The notes: generated by a model from the letters alone, not told the origin. Positions 7,835-16,155 are shown, numbered from the stretch's first letter. The stretch is 19,637 bases of DNA from Pseudomonadota bacterium (GCA_023428425.1 JAEYYP010000133.1:1-19637); one strand, 5' to 3'. A program made the numbers and translations.

Positions 7835-8757
7835 TGGTGGCCCCCAGCCCGCCAATCGCGTTCGACACCGATTTCGACCCTGAGACCGGTCGGGCGGTAC
7901 CAGTCGCGCCATCCGTCGTCAGGGTCACGGCGCCCAATGCCGGTCCCTTCACGTTCAAGGGCACCAACACGTTCCTCGTCGGCGACGGACGTGTGCTGCT
8001 GCTCGACCCGGGCCCGGACGACCCGGCACACCTCGTCGCCTTGCGGCAGGCGCTGGGCGGAAGGCCGGTCGAGGCGATCGTTCTCACCCACACCCATCGC
8101 GACCATACCGCCCTGGTGCGGCGGCTCGGGGCCGAAATCGGCGCGCCGCTCTGGTTCGGGGGACGTCACCGGGCGAGCCGGCCGCGGCGCCGGTTCGAGA
8201 TCGATCCGGTGGCCGCCGACAGCGACTGGACGCTCGAGCCCGACCGGGTGCTTGCCGACGGCGACCGCATCACTGCGGGCGGCGTCACGCTGGAGGTGGT
8301 CGCCACGCCCGGCCATTGCGCCAACCACCTCGCCTTCGGTCTCGCCGGTACGCCGTGGCTGCTGACGGGCGACCACATCATGGGCTGGAATTCCACCCTC
8401 GTCCCGGTGCCGGATGGGTCGATGGACGACTACCTGCGCTCGCTGGAAAAGGTCATCGGCCTCGCCTGGCGGCACTATCTGCCGGCACATGGTGGAGCGA
8501 TCCTCGACGGGCCGGCCCACGCCCGTGCCCTGCTGGCGCATCGCGAACTGCGCAACGCGCAGGTGGTGGCCGCGGTCGAGGCGGGAGCCTCGAGTCTCGA
8601 TGCGTTGCAGCGCAGCATCTATCCGGCGCTCGGTCTGCCGCTCAGGGCGGCGGCCCGCATGACGCTGAAGGCGCATGTCGAGTATCTTGCCGATCGCGGC
8701 CGGATCGGCCTGGCAGGCGGCCTGTTCGGCCTCCGCCTGTTCCCGGCACCGGCCTGA
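7834..8757 (+). CDS. MBL-fold metallo-hydrolase (LACTB2-like)
   Basis: A 307-aa metallo-beta-lactamase-fold protein. The metal motif THTHRDH is at 85-91, further ligands are H161 (TPGHCANH), D180 (TGDHIMGW) and H219 (YLPAHGG), so the dinuclear zinc site is complete. The C-terminal part (about 240-292, with SIYPALGLPL and a Lys/Val-rich helix) matches the winged-helix tail of the LACTB2-type subgroup, human members of which are ribonucleases; the bacterial substrate is unknown. The ATG at 7834 was preferred over the in-frame ATG at 7822 because AGGAG precedes it (spacing about 4 nt, rather short). It is divergent from bioY with a 67-bp gap and ends 3 bp from the stop of the convergent DUF1499 gene. 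No signal peptide is seen. Confidence 0.9.
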   Translation: MVAPSPPIAFDTDFDPETGRAVPVAPSVVRVTAPNAGPFTFKGTNTFLVGDGRVLLLDPGPDDPAHLVALRQALGGRPVEAIVLTHTHRDHTALVRRLGAEIGAPLWFGGRHRASRPRRRFEIDPVAADSDWTLEPDRVLADGDRITAGGVTLEVVATPGHCANHLAFGLAGTPWLLTGDHIMGWNSTLVPVPDGSMDDYLRSLEKVIGLAWRHYLPAHGGAILDGPAHARALLAHRELRNAQVVAAVEAGASSLDALQRSIYPALGLPLRAAARMTLKAHVEYLADRGRIGLAGGLFGLRLFPAPA

Positions 8758-8760
8758 ACT

Positions 8761-9564
8761 CTACTCTTCGGCTGGCTCTTCCACACCGTCTTCCACATCG
8801 GCAACCGGTGCCTGCGGGGCGTTTCGCAGCAGCAGGGTGATCTGTCCGTCGAGCGCGAGCAACAGCTCTTCCACCCGCCGGCCATTCTCGCCGAAATCAT
8901 GGAAGCCGCTCAGCGGCACCGAGCGCATGTCGACCGTCGAGCCGGCGGGCGATCCGCTGACGCGAATCGCCACCTCGTCGCGGAAGCCGAACAGGCTGAC
9001 CGAGATGGCGTTGAGCTGCCCGAAATCGAGTGCCGTCGGCGGTGCTCGCCGGGTCCGGACATCCCAGCCGCGTTCCTCGACCAGGTCCTCGATTTCAGCG
9101 AACATCTGCGTCGCATCGATGGGGTAGCTGCGGGTTCGGGCGTTGGGGAAGGTCGTGGCGATCAGGTCCTGCAGCGGCGCGCTGCTGGGGACCACGCGGA
9201 CCGATGAACTGAGTTGCAGCGGGTCGCCGAAATCGGTGGCGACTTCGTTCACCAGCGGATAGCGCGCCGCCTGCGCTGCAAGGTAGCCGAATGGCAGCAG
9301 GCAGACGATGGCAAAGAACAGGCCCCAGCTGGCCTTGCCCCAGCCCTGGTCACCGGTGATCCACAACCGCGCATAGGCGCTGAGCCCGAGGATCAGCGCC
9401 AGCGCCGCAATGCCCGCCGCCACCGATTCGACGATGGCGAAGTCCACCGACGTCATGAACTGCTCGCGGTGCAGCAGCACCGGCACGATGGTCATCGGCA
9501 CGGCGAGGCTGCCGAAGCGGCGGGCCCAGATCGCCCATTTGCTGGTACGGATGAGAATGCGCAT
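8761..9564 (-). CDS. DUF1499-domain inner-membrane protein
   Basis: A 267-aa protein from the ATG at 9564. It has three hydrophobic segments (about 17-31, 43-66 and 80-97) followed by a DUF1499 domain (about 100-245): YPLVNEVATDF at its start, a GWDVR turn, FRDEVAIRV, and the family-like run VDMRSVPLSGFHDFG then NGRRVEELL. The tail is acidic. The frame stays open upstream to 9690, but the extra 42 residues overlap the M48 gene and do not look like protein N-terminus. There is no clear Shine-Dalgarno. The start is 23 bp after the M48 protease stop, so it is probably the last gene of the YjgN-M48-DUF1499 transcript. The function of DUF1499 is not established. Confidence 0.8.
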   Translation of the reverse strand: MRILIRTSKWAIWARRFGSLAVPMTIVPVLLHREQFMTSVDFAIVESVAAGIAALALILGLSAYARLWITGDQGWGKASWGLFFAIVCLLPFGYLAAQAARYPLVNEVATDFGDPLQLSSSVRVVPSSAPLQDLIATTFPNARTRSYPIDATQMFAEIEDLVEERGWDVRTRRAPPTALDFGQLNAISVSLFGFRDEVAIRVSGSPAGSTVDMRSVPLSGFHDFGENGRRVEELLLALDGQITLLLRNAPQAPVADVEDGVEEPAEE

Positions 9565-9587
9565 GCGTGATGTGGCCGCCCGGACTG

Positions 9588-10778
9588 TCAGTTGCTTGGC
9601 ATACGCTGCACGCGCAAGGAAGGTGTCATGTGGACTTCCGACGACCCGCTGGGGACAACGCCGTCGCACATGGTGCGGATAGCCTGCCATTCGGCATCGG
9701 AGAACACCGGAGCGCGCCCGGTGTTCATGTCGGCCGCTACCGTCTGTTCCAGCGCGGCGCGCCGTTCGGCGGTCAGCGGGTGGGTGGACAGGAAAGCGAG
9801 CGACTGGCTCATCTCGCTGTCGGCGGCCACCCGCTCCAGCAACGTCGCGAGCGCCGTCGCATCGAAGCCCAGCCGCACCGCCGCCTGCGCGGCAAAGCGG
9901 TCGGCCTCGCGTTCCGCATCGCGCGAGAACCGGCTGTCGATCAGCGTCGCCCCGATGGCTGCCGCCACCGAGATGTTGGTCATGTCGCCCAGCACGAAAC
10001 CCACGAGCAGGCCGGTAGCCGAGCTGGCGATCAGGCCTTCCATGCCATGTCGATGCACCACATGGCCGAGTTCATGCGCCACGATGCCGGCGAACTCGTC
10101 GGCCGATTGCGTCTCTTTGAGCAGCGCCGAGAAGTAGAACGACTTCCCGCCGGGCAGAGCAAACGCATTCGGCACCTCGGATTTCACCACCGTGACCTGC
10201 GCGTCGAACGGTGAGTCGGCTCCCTCCATCACCTGCGCGGTGAAACGCGCGATGGCCCGGTTGGCGAGGCTCTGCGAGTTGCGATCGCAGACCATGAAGC
10301 CGCCCTCGCTGCCGATGATCTGCCGGATCTGCCCCTCCGCCGCCTCGCCGAGGTTGGCCTCCCATTGCGGCGGCAGCACCGCCGTGACGCGGTTGGCGAT
10401 CAGTGGCACGCCGATGATGTAGGTGACCACCACCGAAACCAGTGCCAGGGTGGAAACTCCGAGGATGCGGAGCTGTCGTCCCGCCTCGCGGCTGCGATGC
10501 CGATGCAGTTCGGGAAAGATCGAGTGCGCCGCCTTTATCGGTTCGGCGCCGCTGAACACGAGGCGTGCCCCGACCGGCCGGCCCTCGACCCCGACGCGCA
10601 GTTCGCTCTGGTGGGCCGGCAGCGAGAATACCCGGTCAACCGGCCAGCGATCGATCTCGTCGTAGGTCTGCTGGTCGGCGATGATCAGCTCGGGACGGCT
10701 GACGCTGGTGTCGAGCGCCAGCACCACGTCGCGCATGGTGGCGACGGCGCCGTCGCTGTAGCGGGCGACGAGCGGCAT
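9588..10778 (-). CDS. Membrane-anchored M48-family metalloprotease
   Basis: A 396-aa zinc peptidase. An N-terminal domain (about 1-80, DUF7092-like, with LIIADQQTYDEIDRWP) probably forms a small beta-rich sensor or adaptor. One membrane segment is at 103-128. The M48 peptidase domain spans about 145-350, with the zinc motif HELGH at 235-239, the third ligand Glu291 in EADRFA, and a late STHP motif (331-334). A second hydrophobic stretch lies at 250-270. All catalytic residues are present. The start ATG (10776-10778) overlaps the YjgN stop by one base (TGATG), indicating translational coupling. By analogy with BepA/LoiP/YggG-type M48 enzymes, a role in envelope protein quality control is inferred, with the active site probably on the periplasmic side, but topology was not determined. 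Confidence 0.88.
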   Translation of the reverse strand: MPLVARYSDGAVATMRDVVLALDTSVSRPELIIADQQTYDEIDRWPVDRVFSLPAHQSELRVGVEGRPVGARLVFSGAEPIKAAHSIFPELHRHRSREAGRQLRILGVSTLALVSVVVTYIIGVPLIANRVTAVLPPQWEANLGEAAEGQIRQIIGSEGGFMVCDRNSQSLANRAIARFTAQVMEGADSPFDAQVTVVKSEVPNAFALPGGKSFYFSALLKETQSADEFAGIVAHELGHVVHRHGMEGLIASSATGLLVGFVLGDMTNISVAAAIGATLIDSRFSRDAEREADRFAAQAAVRLGFDATALATLLERVAADSEMSQSLAFLSTHPLTAERRAALEQTVAADMNTGRAPVFSDAEWQAIRTMCDGVVPSGSSEVHMTPSLRVQRMPSN

Positions 10779-11974
10779 CAGAACGACCCCACGTTGAGCG
10801 CGTCGGCGAGCCCCTCGCCGGCCAGCGAGCGGTCTTCCTCGGTCGCCCCGACGCCCTCGAGGCTTTCGAGGTTGGCGATGACGGCATTGCGCGACACCAG
10901 CATCCAGAACCCGCAGTCGATGAATACCTCGCCCAGGAGCGTGAAGGCGGACAGCGTTGCGAGGTACCCCCCCGCCGCGAGGACGAGCCCAGTCCAGCCG
11001 GCCTTGGCGATATTGGCGGCCGAGAACTCGCCGGCGCTGAAGTTCGTGTCGAAGGCTCGCGCGATGGCGTAGCCGAGCAGTGCCAGTACAATGAGCGTGC
11101 CGATCAGGCAGAGACCGTAGAGCAGATACTGCCCAAGCAGCGAGCGCGCCTTCACATCCACTGAGACCGCCGCATCGCCGAGCCGAAGGGCCGAGAACAT
11201 CCGCGTCGTCTCCCGGGAGCGGTAGTAAAGGAAGCACAGCCCGGCCACCGCGAGGATGATAGCGGGCCCCAGCGCCAGGAGGCCGTCGAGGCGGGCGACA
11301 AGCGCTGCCACGATCAGCGCGATCGAGGCCGCAAGCACCGCCCAGGCACGGTAGAACGGCCCGGCGACCGTCTTCCAGCTGCCGGTGAAGCTGAACTGCC
11401 GGTCGCCGAACCAGGTATGCGAGTAGCGATAACGCCAGAGGTCGCCAGCCATGAACGGATAGGCCAGCCCCGCCGTCACCACCACCAGCAGCGACCACAG
11501 GAAGCGGCGCACCGCATAGGCCCAGGCGCTGCCCTTCTGGTCGAAGCGGATGCCGCGCCACAGGGTCCGCGACAGCCGGAAGTCGCGCCCGCGATAGATG
11601 GCGTAGCCGGTGAGGAACCACAGCAGCAGCGCCGCCGCCCCATAGCCGACTGTCGTCACCAGCCCCGACTGGAACGAGAGGTAGAAGAAGCCGATGTAGA
11701 TCGGCAGGAACACGCCGAGTGCAAACAGGAAGCCGATCAGCAGTTGGGTCGCCGAACCCGTATATTCGAGCCGGTCGCCGCCGATCACGGTATTCTGCCA
11801 GTAGAAGCGCCGCTTCGCGGTGGTCAGCCAGAAACGGTAGAGCCCGAGCGTCGGCAGCATCAGCAGATAGCCGCGCAACAGCCTGCCGAAGAGTTCGCCG
11901 CGGCGGCCCGAGAACTGTACCTCGGCACGCAACTGCCGGGGCATGCCCCACGGTCCATGAGTCGTTACTGACAT
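10778..11974 (-). CDS. YjgN/DUF898-family polytopic membrane protein
   Basis: A 398-aa protein from the ATG at 11974; a GTG at 11986 is an alternative and has AGGGGG only 2 nt upstream, so the start is uncertain. It carries the DUF898 pattern: FSGRRGELFGRLLRGYLL, then PTLGLYRFWLTTAKRRFYW, the YTGSATQLLIGFLFALGV segment, and a second copy of similar elements (LAYPFMAGDLWRYRYSHTW, FSFTGSWKTVAGPFYRAW). About eight hydrophobic helices are visible. The function of YjgN proteins is not known. Its stop overlaps the M48 start by one base, so the two are almost certainly one transcript. The upstream 65-77 bp to pdxH must contain the promoter, but I saw no convincing one. Confidence 0.85.
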   Translation of the reverse strand: MSVTTHGPWGMPRQLRAEVQFSGRRGELFGRLLRGYLLMLPTLGLYRFWLTTAKRRFYWQNTVIGGDRLEYTGSATQLLIGFLFALGVFLPIYIGFFYLSFQSGLVTTVGYGAAALLLWFLTGYAIYRGRDFRLSRTLWRGIRFDQKGSAWAYAVRRFLWSLLVVVTAGLAYPFMAGDLWRYRYSHTWFGDRQFSFTGSWKTVAGPFYRAWAVLAASIALIVAALVARLDGLLALGPAIILAVAGLCFLYYRSRETTRMFSALRLGDAAVSVDVKARSLLGQYLLYGLCLIGTLIVLALLGYAIARAFDTNFSAGEFSAANIAKAGWTGLVLAAGGYLATLSAFTLLGEVFIDCGFWMLVSRNAVIANLESLEGVGATEEDRSLAGEGLADALNVGSF

Positions 11975-12051
11975 GCGATGCGCCACCGCCCCCTGGCGTT
12001 GTTGCGCCTCACCCTATCGGCAACAGCTGAACGCGCGATGAAACAGCCGGC

Positions 12052-12687
12052 CTATGGATAGAGTCGCTGCCGGCTCCACGCCCCGCCCGGCAGGGTGCGG
12101 GTGAAGCGCACCCGGTCATGCAGCCGGTTGGCGCCGTCTTTCCAGAACTCCATCGCCTGCGGCACGATCCGGAAACCCCGCCAGTGGGCCGGCCGGTTCA
12201 CCGGCTCGTCCTCGCCGAAGCTCTTCTTCAGCGTCTCGACGCGTTCGAGCAGGGCGTAGCGGTTGGCGAGCGGCCGCGACTGCTTGGATGCATGCGCGCC
12301 GATCTGGCTGACGCGGGCACGGGTGGCGAAATAGGCGTCGGTCTCGCCGTCATCCACCACCTCGACCGGACCGCGCACGCGGATCTGCCGGCGCAGCGAC
12401 TTCCAGTGCATCACGAAGGCGGCCTTCGGATTGGCGATCAGTTGCCGGGCCTTGTCGCTCTCGAAATTGGTGAAGAAGCAGTAGCCGCGCGCGTCACGGG
12501 CATTCAGCAGCACCATGCGCACGTCGGGCAGCCCGTCCTCGTCGGCGGTGGCGAGGGCCATGGCGTGCGGATCGTTGGGCTCGCGCTCCTGCGCCAGGGT
12601 GAACCACTCCTCGAACAGTGAACACGGATCGATCGGCGCGGTGTCGGCGTCGTCGAACAGACGATCGGTAAGTGTTGTTCCCGCCAT
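12052..12687 (-). CDS. pdxH: Pyridoxamine/pyridoxine 5'-phosphate oxidase
   Basis: A 211-aa FMN enzyme that oxidises PNP and PMP to pyridoxal 5'-phosphate, the last step of de novo synthesis and a salvage step. Visible are the FMN-binding stretch VRMVLLNARDARGYCFFTN (56-74), SQIGAHASKQS (127-137), the PdxH signature MEFWKDGANRLHDR (179-192), and the conserved C-terminal RLYP. Length is typical. The start at 12687 is supported by GGAGGG about 9 nt upstream and by the usual N-terminus length; the open frame continues to 12852 but runs into the divergent J-protein gene. It is divergent from the J-domain gene with a shared promoter region. Confidence 0.95.
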   Translation of the reverse strand: MAGTTLTDRLFDDADTAPIDPCSLFEEWFTLAQEREPNDPHAMALATADEDGLPDVRMVLLNARDARGYCFFTNFESDKARQLIANPKAAFVMHWKSLRRQIRVRGPVEVVDDGETDAYFATRARVSQIGAHASKQSRPLANRYALLERVETLKKSFGEDEPVNRPAHWRGFRIVPQAMEFWKDGANRLHDRVRFTRTLPGGAWSRQRLYP

Positions 12688-12710
12688 GATTCTCAGCCCT
12701 CCACCCGGTC

Positions 12711-12739
12711 TGGACAAGCCCGGCATGCGTCGCCATATA
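12711..12739 (+). promoter_or_regulatory. Promoter candidate for the J-domain gene
   Basis: TGGACA (12711-12716) and CATATA (12734-12739) have a 17-bp spacer, predicting a start near 12746 and a leader of about 48 nt. The -10 hexamer is the same six bases that read TATATG on the other strand in the candidate pdxH promoter. Confidence 0.35.
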
Positions 12740-12763
12740 GGAGGGCGCCGGGCCCGAAAGCAA
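12734..12763 (-). promoter_or_regulatory. Promoter candidate for pdxH
   Basis: On the minus strand TTGCTT (12758-12763) and TATATG (12734-12739) have an 18-bp spacer, predicting a start near 12726 and a leader of about 40 nt. Confidence 0.4.
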
Positions 12764-12793
12764 ACCCCTCCGGCGCTCATTTTGAAAGAACCC

Positions 12794-13759
12794 ATGCGCG
12801 ACCCGTACACCGTGCTCGGGGTGCAGAAGTCGGTGAGCGAGAAGGACCTCAAGTCCGCCTACCGCAAGCTCGCCAAGGCGCACCACCCCGACCAGAACAA
12901 GGACGACCCCAAGGCCCACGCGAAGTTCGCGGAGATCTCGTCGGCTTACGACTTCCTGTCGGATGCCTCCAAGCGCTCTGCCTACGATCGCGGCGAAATC
13001 GACGCCGACGGCAATCCGCGTTTCGGCGGCTTCCGCGGTGGCGGCGGCGCGCGCCCGGGCGGCCCGGGGGCCGGAGCCGGGTTTTCGGCCGAGGACATCC
13101 TGAAGGAATTCATGTCCGGCTTCGGCGGCCAGCAGCGCGGTGGCGCGCGCGGCGGCGGTGGCGGAAGCGCCGGCTGGGACCCCTTCACCGGCTCGATGGG
13201 CGGTGGCCCGGGTGCGGGCTTCAACCCCGGCCGCTCGCAGAACCTGCGAGGCGAGGACGTGAACCTCACCGCCACGGTGACGCTCGAGGAGGCGCATGCC
13301 GGCGGCAGCGTGCCGCTCCGCATGCCTACCGGCAAGACGCTGAACGTCAAGCTTCCCGAGAAGGTCGAGGAAGGCCAGCAGATCCGCCTCAAGGGGCAGG
13401 GCATCGCCTCACCATTGTCGGGGGAGGCCGGAGACGCCATCGTCACCGTGAAGTTCGAGCGCCACAAGCAGTTCCGCCGCGATGGTGCCGACCTGCGCGT
13501 CGACCTGCCGATCGCGCTCTACGAAGCCGTGCTCGGCGGCAAGGTGCGCGTGCCGACGCTCGAAGGCTCGGTCGAACTCAACCTGCCGCCCTCGGCCAAC
13601 ACCACCAAGGCGCTGCGCCTGAAGGGCAAGGGCCTGCACGGGGCCGGCGATCTGTTCGTCACGCTCCGCATCGTGTTGCCCGAGCATGGCGACCCCGACC
13701 TCGAAAGCCTGATGCGCTTCTGGCGCGACCAGAAGCCATACAAGGTGCGGGACAACTAG
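12794..13759 (+). CDS. Class B J-domain protein (CbpA/DnaJ-like, no zinc finger)
   Basis: A 321-aa Hsp70 co-chaperone. The J domain is at 1-66 with HPD at 31-33. A long Gly-rich linker (about 78-146, with GGFRGGGGARPGG and repeated GGG runs) follows, then the C-terminal substrate-binding domains (about 152-310; EDVNLTATVTLEEAHAG, then LRVDLPIALYEAVLGG and VPTLEGSVELNLPP). The CxxCxGxG zinc module of class A DnaJ is absent, which makes it a CbpA/DjlA-free class B type rather than the main DnaJ. The start at 12794 was chosen because the J domain begins there; the open frame extends further upstream over pdxH. Only a weak GAAAGAA lies before the ATG. Its stop shares bases with the convergent HD-GYP gene. 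Confidence 0.93.
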   Translation: MRDPYTVLGVQKSVSEKDLKSAYRKLAKAHHPDQNKDDPKAHAKFAEISSAYDFLSDASKRSAYDRGEIDADGNPRFGGFRGGGGARPGGPGAGAGFSAEDILKEFMSGFGGQQRGGARGGGGGSAGWDPFTGSMGGGPGAGFNPGRSQNLRGEDVNLTATVTLEEAHAGGSVPLRMPTGKTLNVKLPEKVEEGQQIRLKGQGIASPLSGEAGDAIVTVKFERHKQFRRDGADLRVDLPIALYEAVLGGKVRVPTLEGSVELNLPPSANTTKALRLKGKGLHGAGDLFVTLRIVLPEHGDPDLESLMRFWRDQKPYKVRDN

Positions 13760-15123
13760 GCGGCGGCTGCCACCTGCTCCACCGCCGCGAGCCCCCGTCT
13801 CAGAGCCTCCAGGCACTGGGGATCGATCGCGGTGCCTACGTCCGCATCCATGATGGCGAAGGCCTTGCTGACCGGCATGGCGGCGCGATAGGGGCGCTCG
13901 GCAGTCAGTGCGTCGAAGATGTCGGCGGTGGTGACGATGCGCGTTTCGAGGTCGATCGCCGTCTCGGTCAGCCCGCGCGGATAGCCCTTGCCGTCGAGCC
14001 GCTCGTGATGCGCGCCCGCCACCCGGGCCAGCGACGCAAAGGCGCCGATGCGCTTGAGGATCGTCTCGCCCAGGGCCGGATGACGCTTGATCGCTGCCCA
14101 TTCCTCTTCGTCCGGCTTGCCCGGCTTGTCGAGGATCTGGTTGGAGACGCCGAGCTTGCCGATATCGTGCAGCAGCGCCGCCCGTTTCAGCCAGCGGCGG
14201 CGGTCGTCGGAAAAGCCCAGCTGCTCGGCGATCATGTCGGCGAACAGCGCGACGCGATCCGAGTGTCCGCTCGTGTAGGGGCTCTTGGCGTCCACCACCT
14301 TGGCGAAAGCTCCGGCGATCTCGTCGAGATAGTCGTCGTCGACCAGGATCGAGCGCTTCTGGGGTTCGAGCGCGATCACCCACTGGTCGAGGTCGGGCGC
14401 CGCCAGGGTGGCCCAGAATTGCTCGTCGCGGGCGATCGCGAGGAACAGCGCCGATAGCTCCGGATCGAACCAGCTGCCAGCTCGGCGCTCGATTTCGCGC
14501 ATCGCCGCCTCCGGCCCCGAGCTCATGAAGAACACGTCGACCACCTGGGCGAGCAGCGCCAGTTGCGCCAGGGGCGAGATGTCGTTGCCGGCCTTGCCGA
14601 GCGGCTGGCCGCCGCCGTTCCAGTGCTCGTCGAGGTCGAGGATGGCGCCGGCCACCGCGTCCGAGAAACGCATCTGCCGCGCGATCTCGGCGCCACGCGT
14701 GCAGCGCGTCTCGATCATCTCGCGCGAAATGGCGCCACCATTGATGGCGATGTTGAGGATGGAGCGGAAACGCTCGGCGAGGCCCGCCTTGAGTCCCGTA
14801 TGGGACAGCACGAAACGCAGGATTTGCGGCAGGGCGTGGTCCACCTGCTTGAAATCGCTTTTGAAGCTCAGGTCGTCGGCGAGATAGAGCTGGCAAATCC
14901 GCGCCGCGTTCGACGAGCAGCCGACATCCTTGAGCAGCAGCGCGTAGTAGAGATCGCCCAGCGTCGCCGTGTCGTAGCCGAGCGCCTCGCCCAGCTGCAT
15001 GCCGATCCAGCAGCAGCGCACGCCGTGCCCGGCCGGCTGGCCTTCGGTGATGTCGAGGGCGTGCGACAGCGCGCCGACCAGTTCGGCGAGGCCAATCTTC
15101 GTGCTGACCGGTTCGTGAGACAT
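13756..15123 (-). CDS. Tandem HD / HD-GYP domain phosphohydrolase
   Basis: A 455-aa soluble protein with two HD-type halves. The C-terminal half (about 262-440) is a regular HD-GYP domain, the fold of cyclic-di-GMP phosphodiesterases: H286 in SGHSDRVA, HD at 319-320 (LLHDIGKLG), HHERLDGKGYP at 372-382, and TTADIFDALTAERPYR. The N-terminal half (about 10-200) repeats the layout, but HDIGK is replaced by KDVGCSSNA (65-73) and HHERxDGxGYP by DEHWNGGGQP (165-174), so its metal site is altered. No REC, PAS or membrane domain is visible. It lies 66 bp downstream of sua5 on the same strand, possibly co-transcribed. There is no strong Shine-Dalgarno at the ATG. Enzymatic activity on c-di-GMP is inferred from family only. 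Confidence 0.88.
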   Translation of the reverse strand: MSHEPVSTKIGLAELVGALSHALDITEGQPAGHGVRCCWIGMQLGEALGYDTATLGDLYYALLLKDVGCSSNAARICQLYLADDLSFKSDFKQVDHALPQILRFVLSHTGLKAGLAERFRSILNIAINGGAISREMIETRCTRGAEIARQMRFSDAVAGAILDLDEHWNGGGQPLGKAGNDISPLAQLALLAQVVDVFFMSSGPEAAMREIERRAGSWFDPELSALFLAIARDEQFWATLAAPDLDQWVIALEPQKRSILVDDDYLDEIAGAFAKVVDAKSPYTSGHSDRVALFADMIAEQLGFSDDRRRWLKRAALLHDIGKLGVSNQILDKPGKPDEEEWAAIKRHPALGETILKRIGAFASLARVAGAHHERLDGKGYPRGLTETAIDLETRIVTTADIFDALTAERPYRAAMPVSKAFAIMDADVGTAIDPQCLEALRRGLAAVEQVAAAA

Positions 15124-15189
15124 GCGCCGGAATAAGCCGCCCCGCAGCTTAACATTCCGTCAGCGCCGAGCGCCCGCTTCGATCACAAA

Positions 15190-16119
15190 TCAGCGCGGCG
15201 CGGCGGCGCGCTTGAGCCGGTCGTTGATGGCCTCGCCGAGCCCGGTGTCGGGGATCGGGGCGACGGCGATGCGTTCGGCCTCGGCGTCGAGCTGGTGCAG
15301 CATCGAGAACAGGTTGCGCGCCGCCTCGTGCAGGTCGCCGGAGGGGCTGAGGTTGAGCGTTCCCGGCCGGTCGCCGAACGCCAGGTACGCTTCGCCCGGT
15401 TCCGGATGTTCCACGTGAATCCGCAGGCGCGCGTCCGGCGCATAGTGGCTCGCCAGCATGCCGGGTGCGGTGACCGGTCCGCCATCTGCCGCGATCGCGA
15501 CCGGCCGGCCGATCAGCGCCTCGATCGCGTCGCGGGGCAGGGCGCCCGCTCGCAACTGGGTGACGGTGTCGCCGGTGACGGCGAGGATGGTCGATTCCAC
15601 TCCGGCATCGGCCGGACCGCCATCGAGCACCGGCACGCGACCGGAAAAGCCGCGGATCACCTGCTCGGCCGTGGTCGGCGACAGACGTCCCGAGGGATTG
15701 GCGCTGGGCGCGGCGAGCGGCCGTCCGGCGGCACGGATCAACTCCTGCGCCAGCGGATGATCCGGGATGCGGATGCCGACAGTGTCGAGCCCGGCCGTGG
15801 CGATATCGCTCAGCCCGGCGCTCGCCTTGCGCGGCAGCACGAGAGTCAGCGGCCCGGGCCAGAGGCTCGCGAGCTTGCGGGCCATCGGGCTGAACTCGGC
15901 AAGCGTCTCGGCCATGGCCAGGTCGGCGACATGGACGATCAGCGGATTGAAGCGCGGCCGGCCCTTGGTCTCGTAGATCCTGAGCACGGCATCCGGATTG
16001 GTCGCATCGGCGCCGAGGCCGTAGACCGTCTCGGTGGGGAAGGCGACGACCTCTCCCGCCCGCAGCAGGCCTGCGAGATGATCAATGTCTGAACGGGAAT
16101 AGGCGGGGCCGGGTGGCAT
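15190..16119 (-). CDS. L-threonylcarbamoyladenylate synthase (Sua5 type)
   Basis: A 309-aa enzyme making threonylcarbamoyl-AMP from threonine, bicarbonate and ATP for the t6A37 modification of ANN-decoding tRNAs. The YrdC domain spans about 1-205: GEVVAFPTETVYGLGADAT (22-40), KGRPRFNPLIVHV (52-64), the SANPSGR motif (139-145) and VESTILAV. The linker PGMLASHYAP (219-228) and a C-terminal Sua5 domain (about 230-305) distinguish it from the shorter TsaC. The ATG at 16119 is the only reasonable start; the Shine-Dalgarno is weak. It is divergent from the histone-deacetylase-like gene (89-bp gap) and upstream of the HD-GYP gene. Confidence 0.95.
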   Translation of the reverse strand: MPPGPAYSRSDIDHLAGLLRAGEVVAFPTETVYGLGADATNPDAVLRIYETKGRPRFNPLIVHVADLAMAETLAEFSPMARKLASLWPGPLTLVLPRKASAGLSDIATAGLDTVGIRIPDHPLAQELIRAAGRPLAAPSANPSGRLSPTTAEQVIRGFSGRVPVLDGGPADAGVESTILAVTGDTVTQLRAGALPRDAIEALIGRPVAIAADGGPVTAPGMLASHYAPDARLRIHVEHPEPGEAYLAFGDRPGTLNLSPSGDLHEAARNLFSMLHQLDAEAERIAVAPIPDTGLGEAINDRLKRAAAPR

Positions 16120-16155
16120 TCTGAACGATTATGAACGGGTTCTGTCGCGCGCCGT

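Noticed and set aside
7348..8676. 442-codon minus frame over the MBL hydrolase and bioY
   Set aside because: Shadow of two recognised genes, with no family resemblance.
10779..11951. Upstream extension of the M48 frame to a 787-codon open frame
   Set aside because: The added N-terminal 390 residues are Arg/Ala/Pro-rich noise overlapping the clearly coding YjgN frame. The real start at 10778 is coupled to the YjgN stop.
13409..14896. 495-codon minus frame over the HD-GYP and J-protein genes
   Set aside because: Arg-rich shadow frame; the in-phase HD-GYP and J-domain frames carry the conserved motifs.
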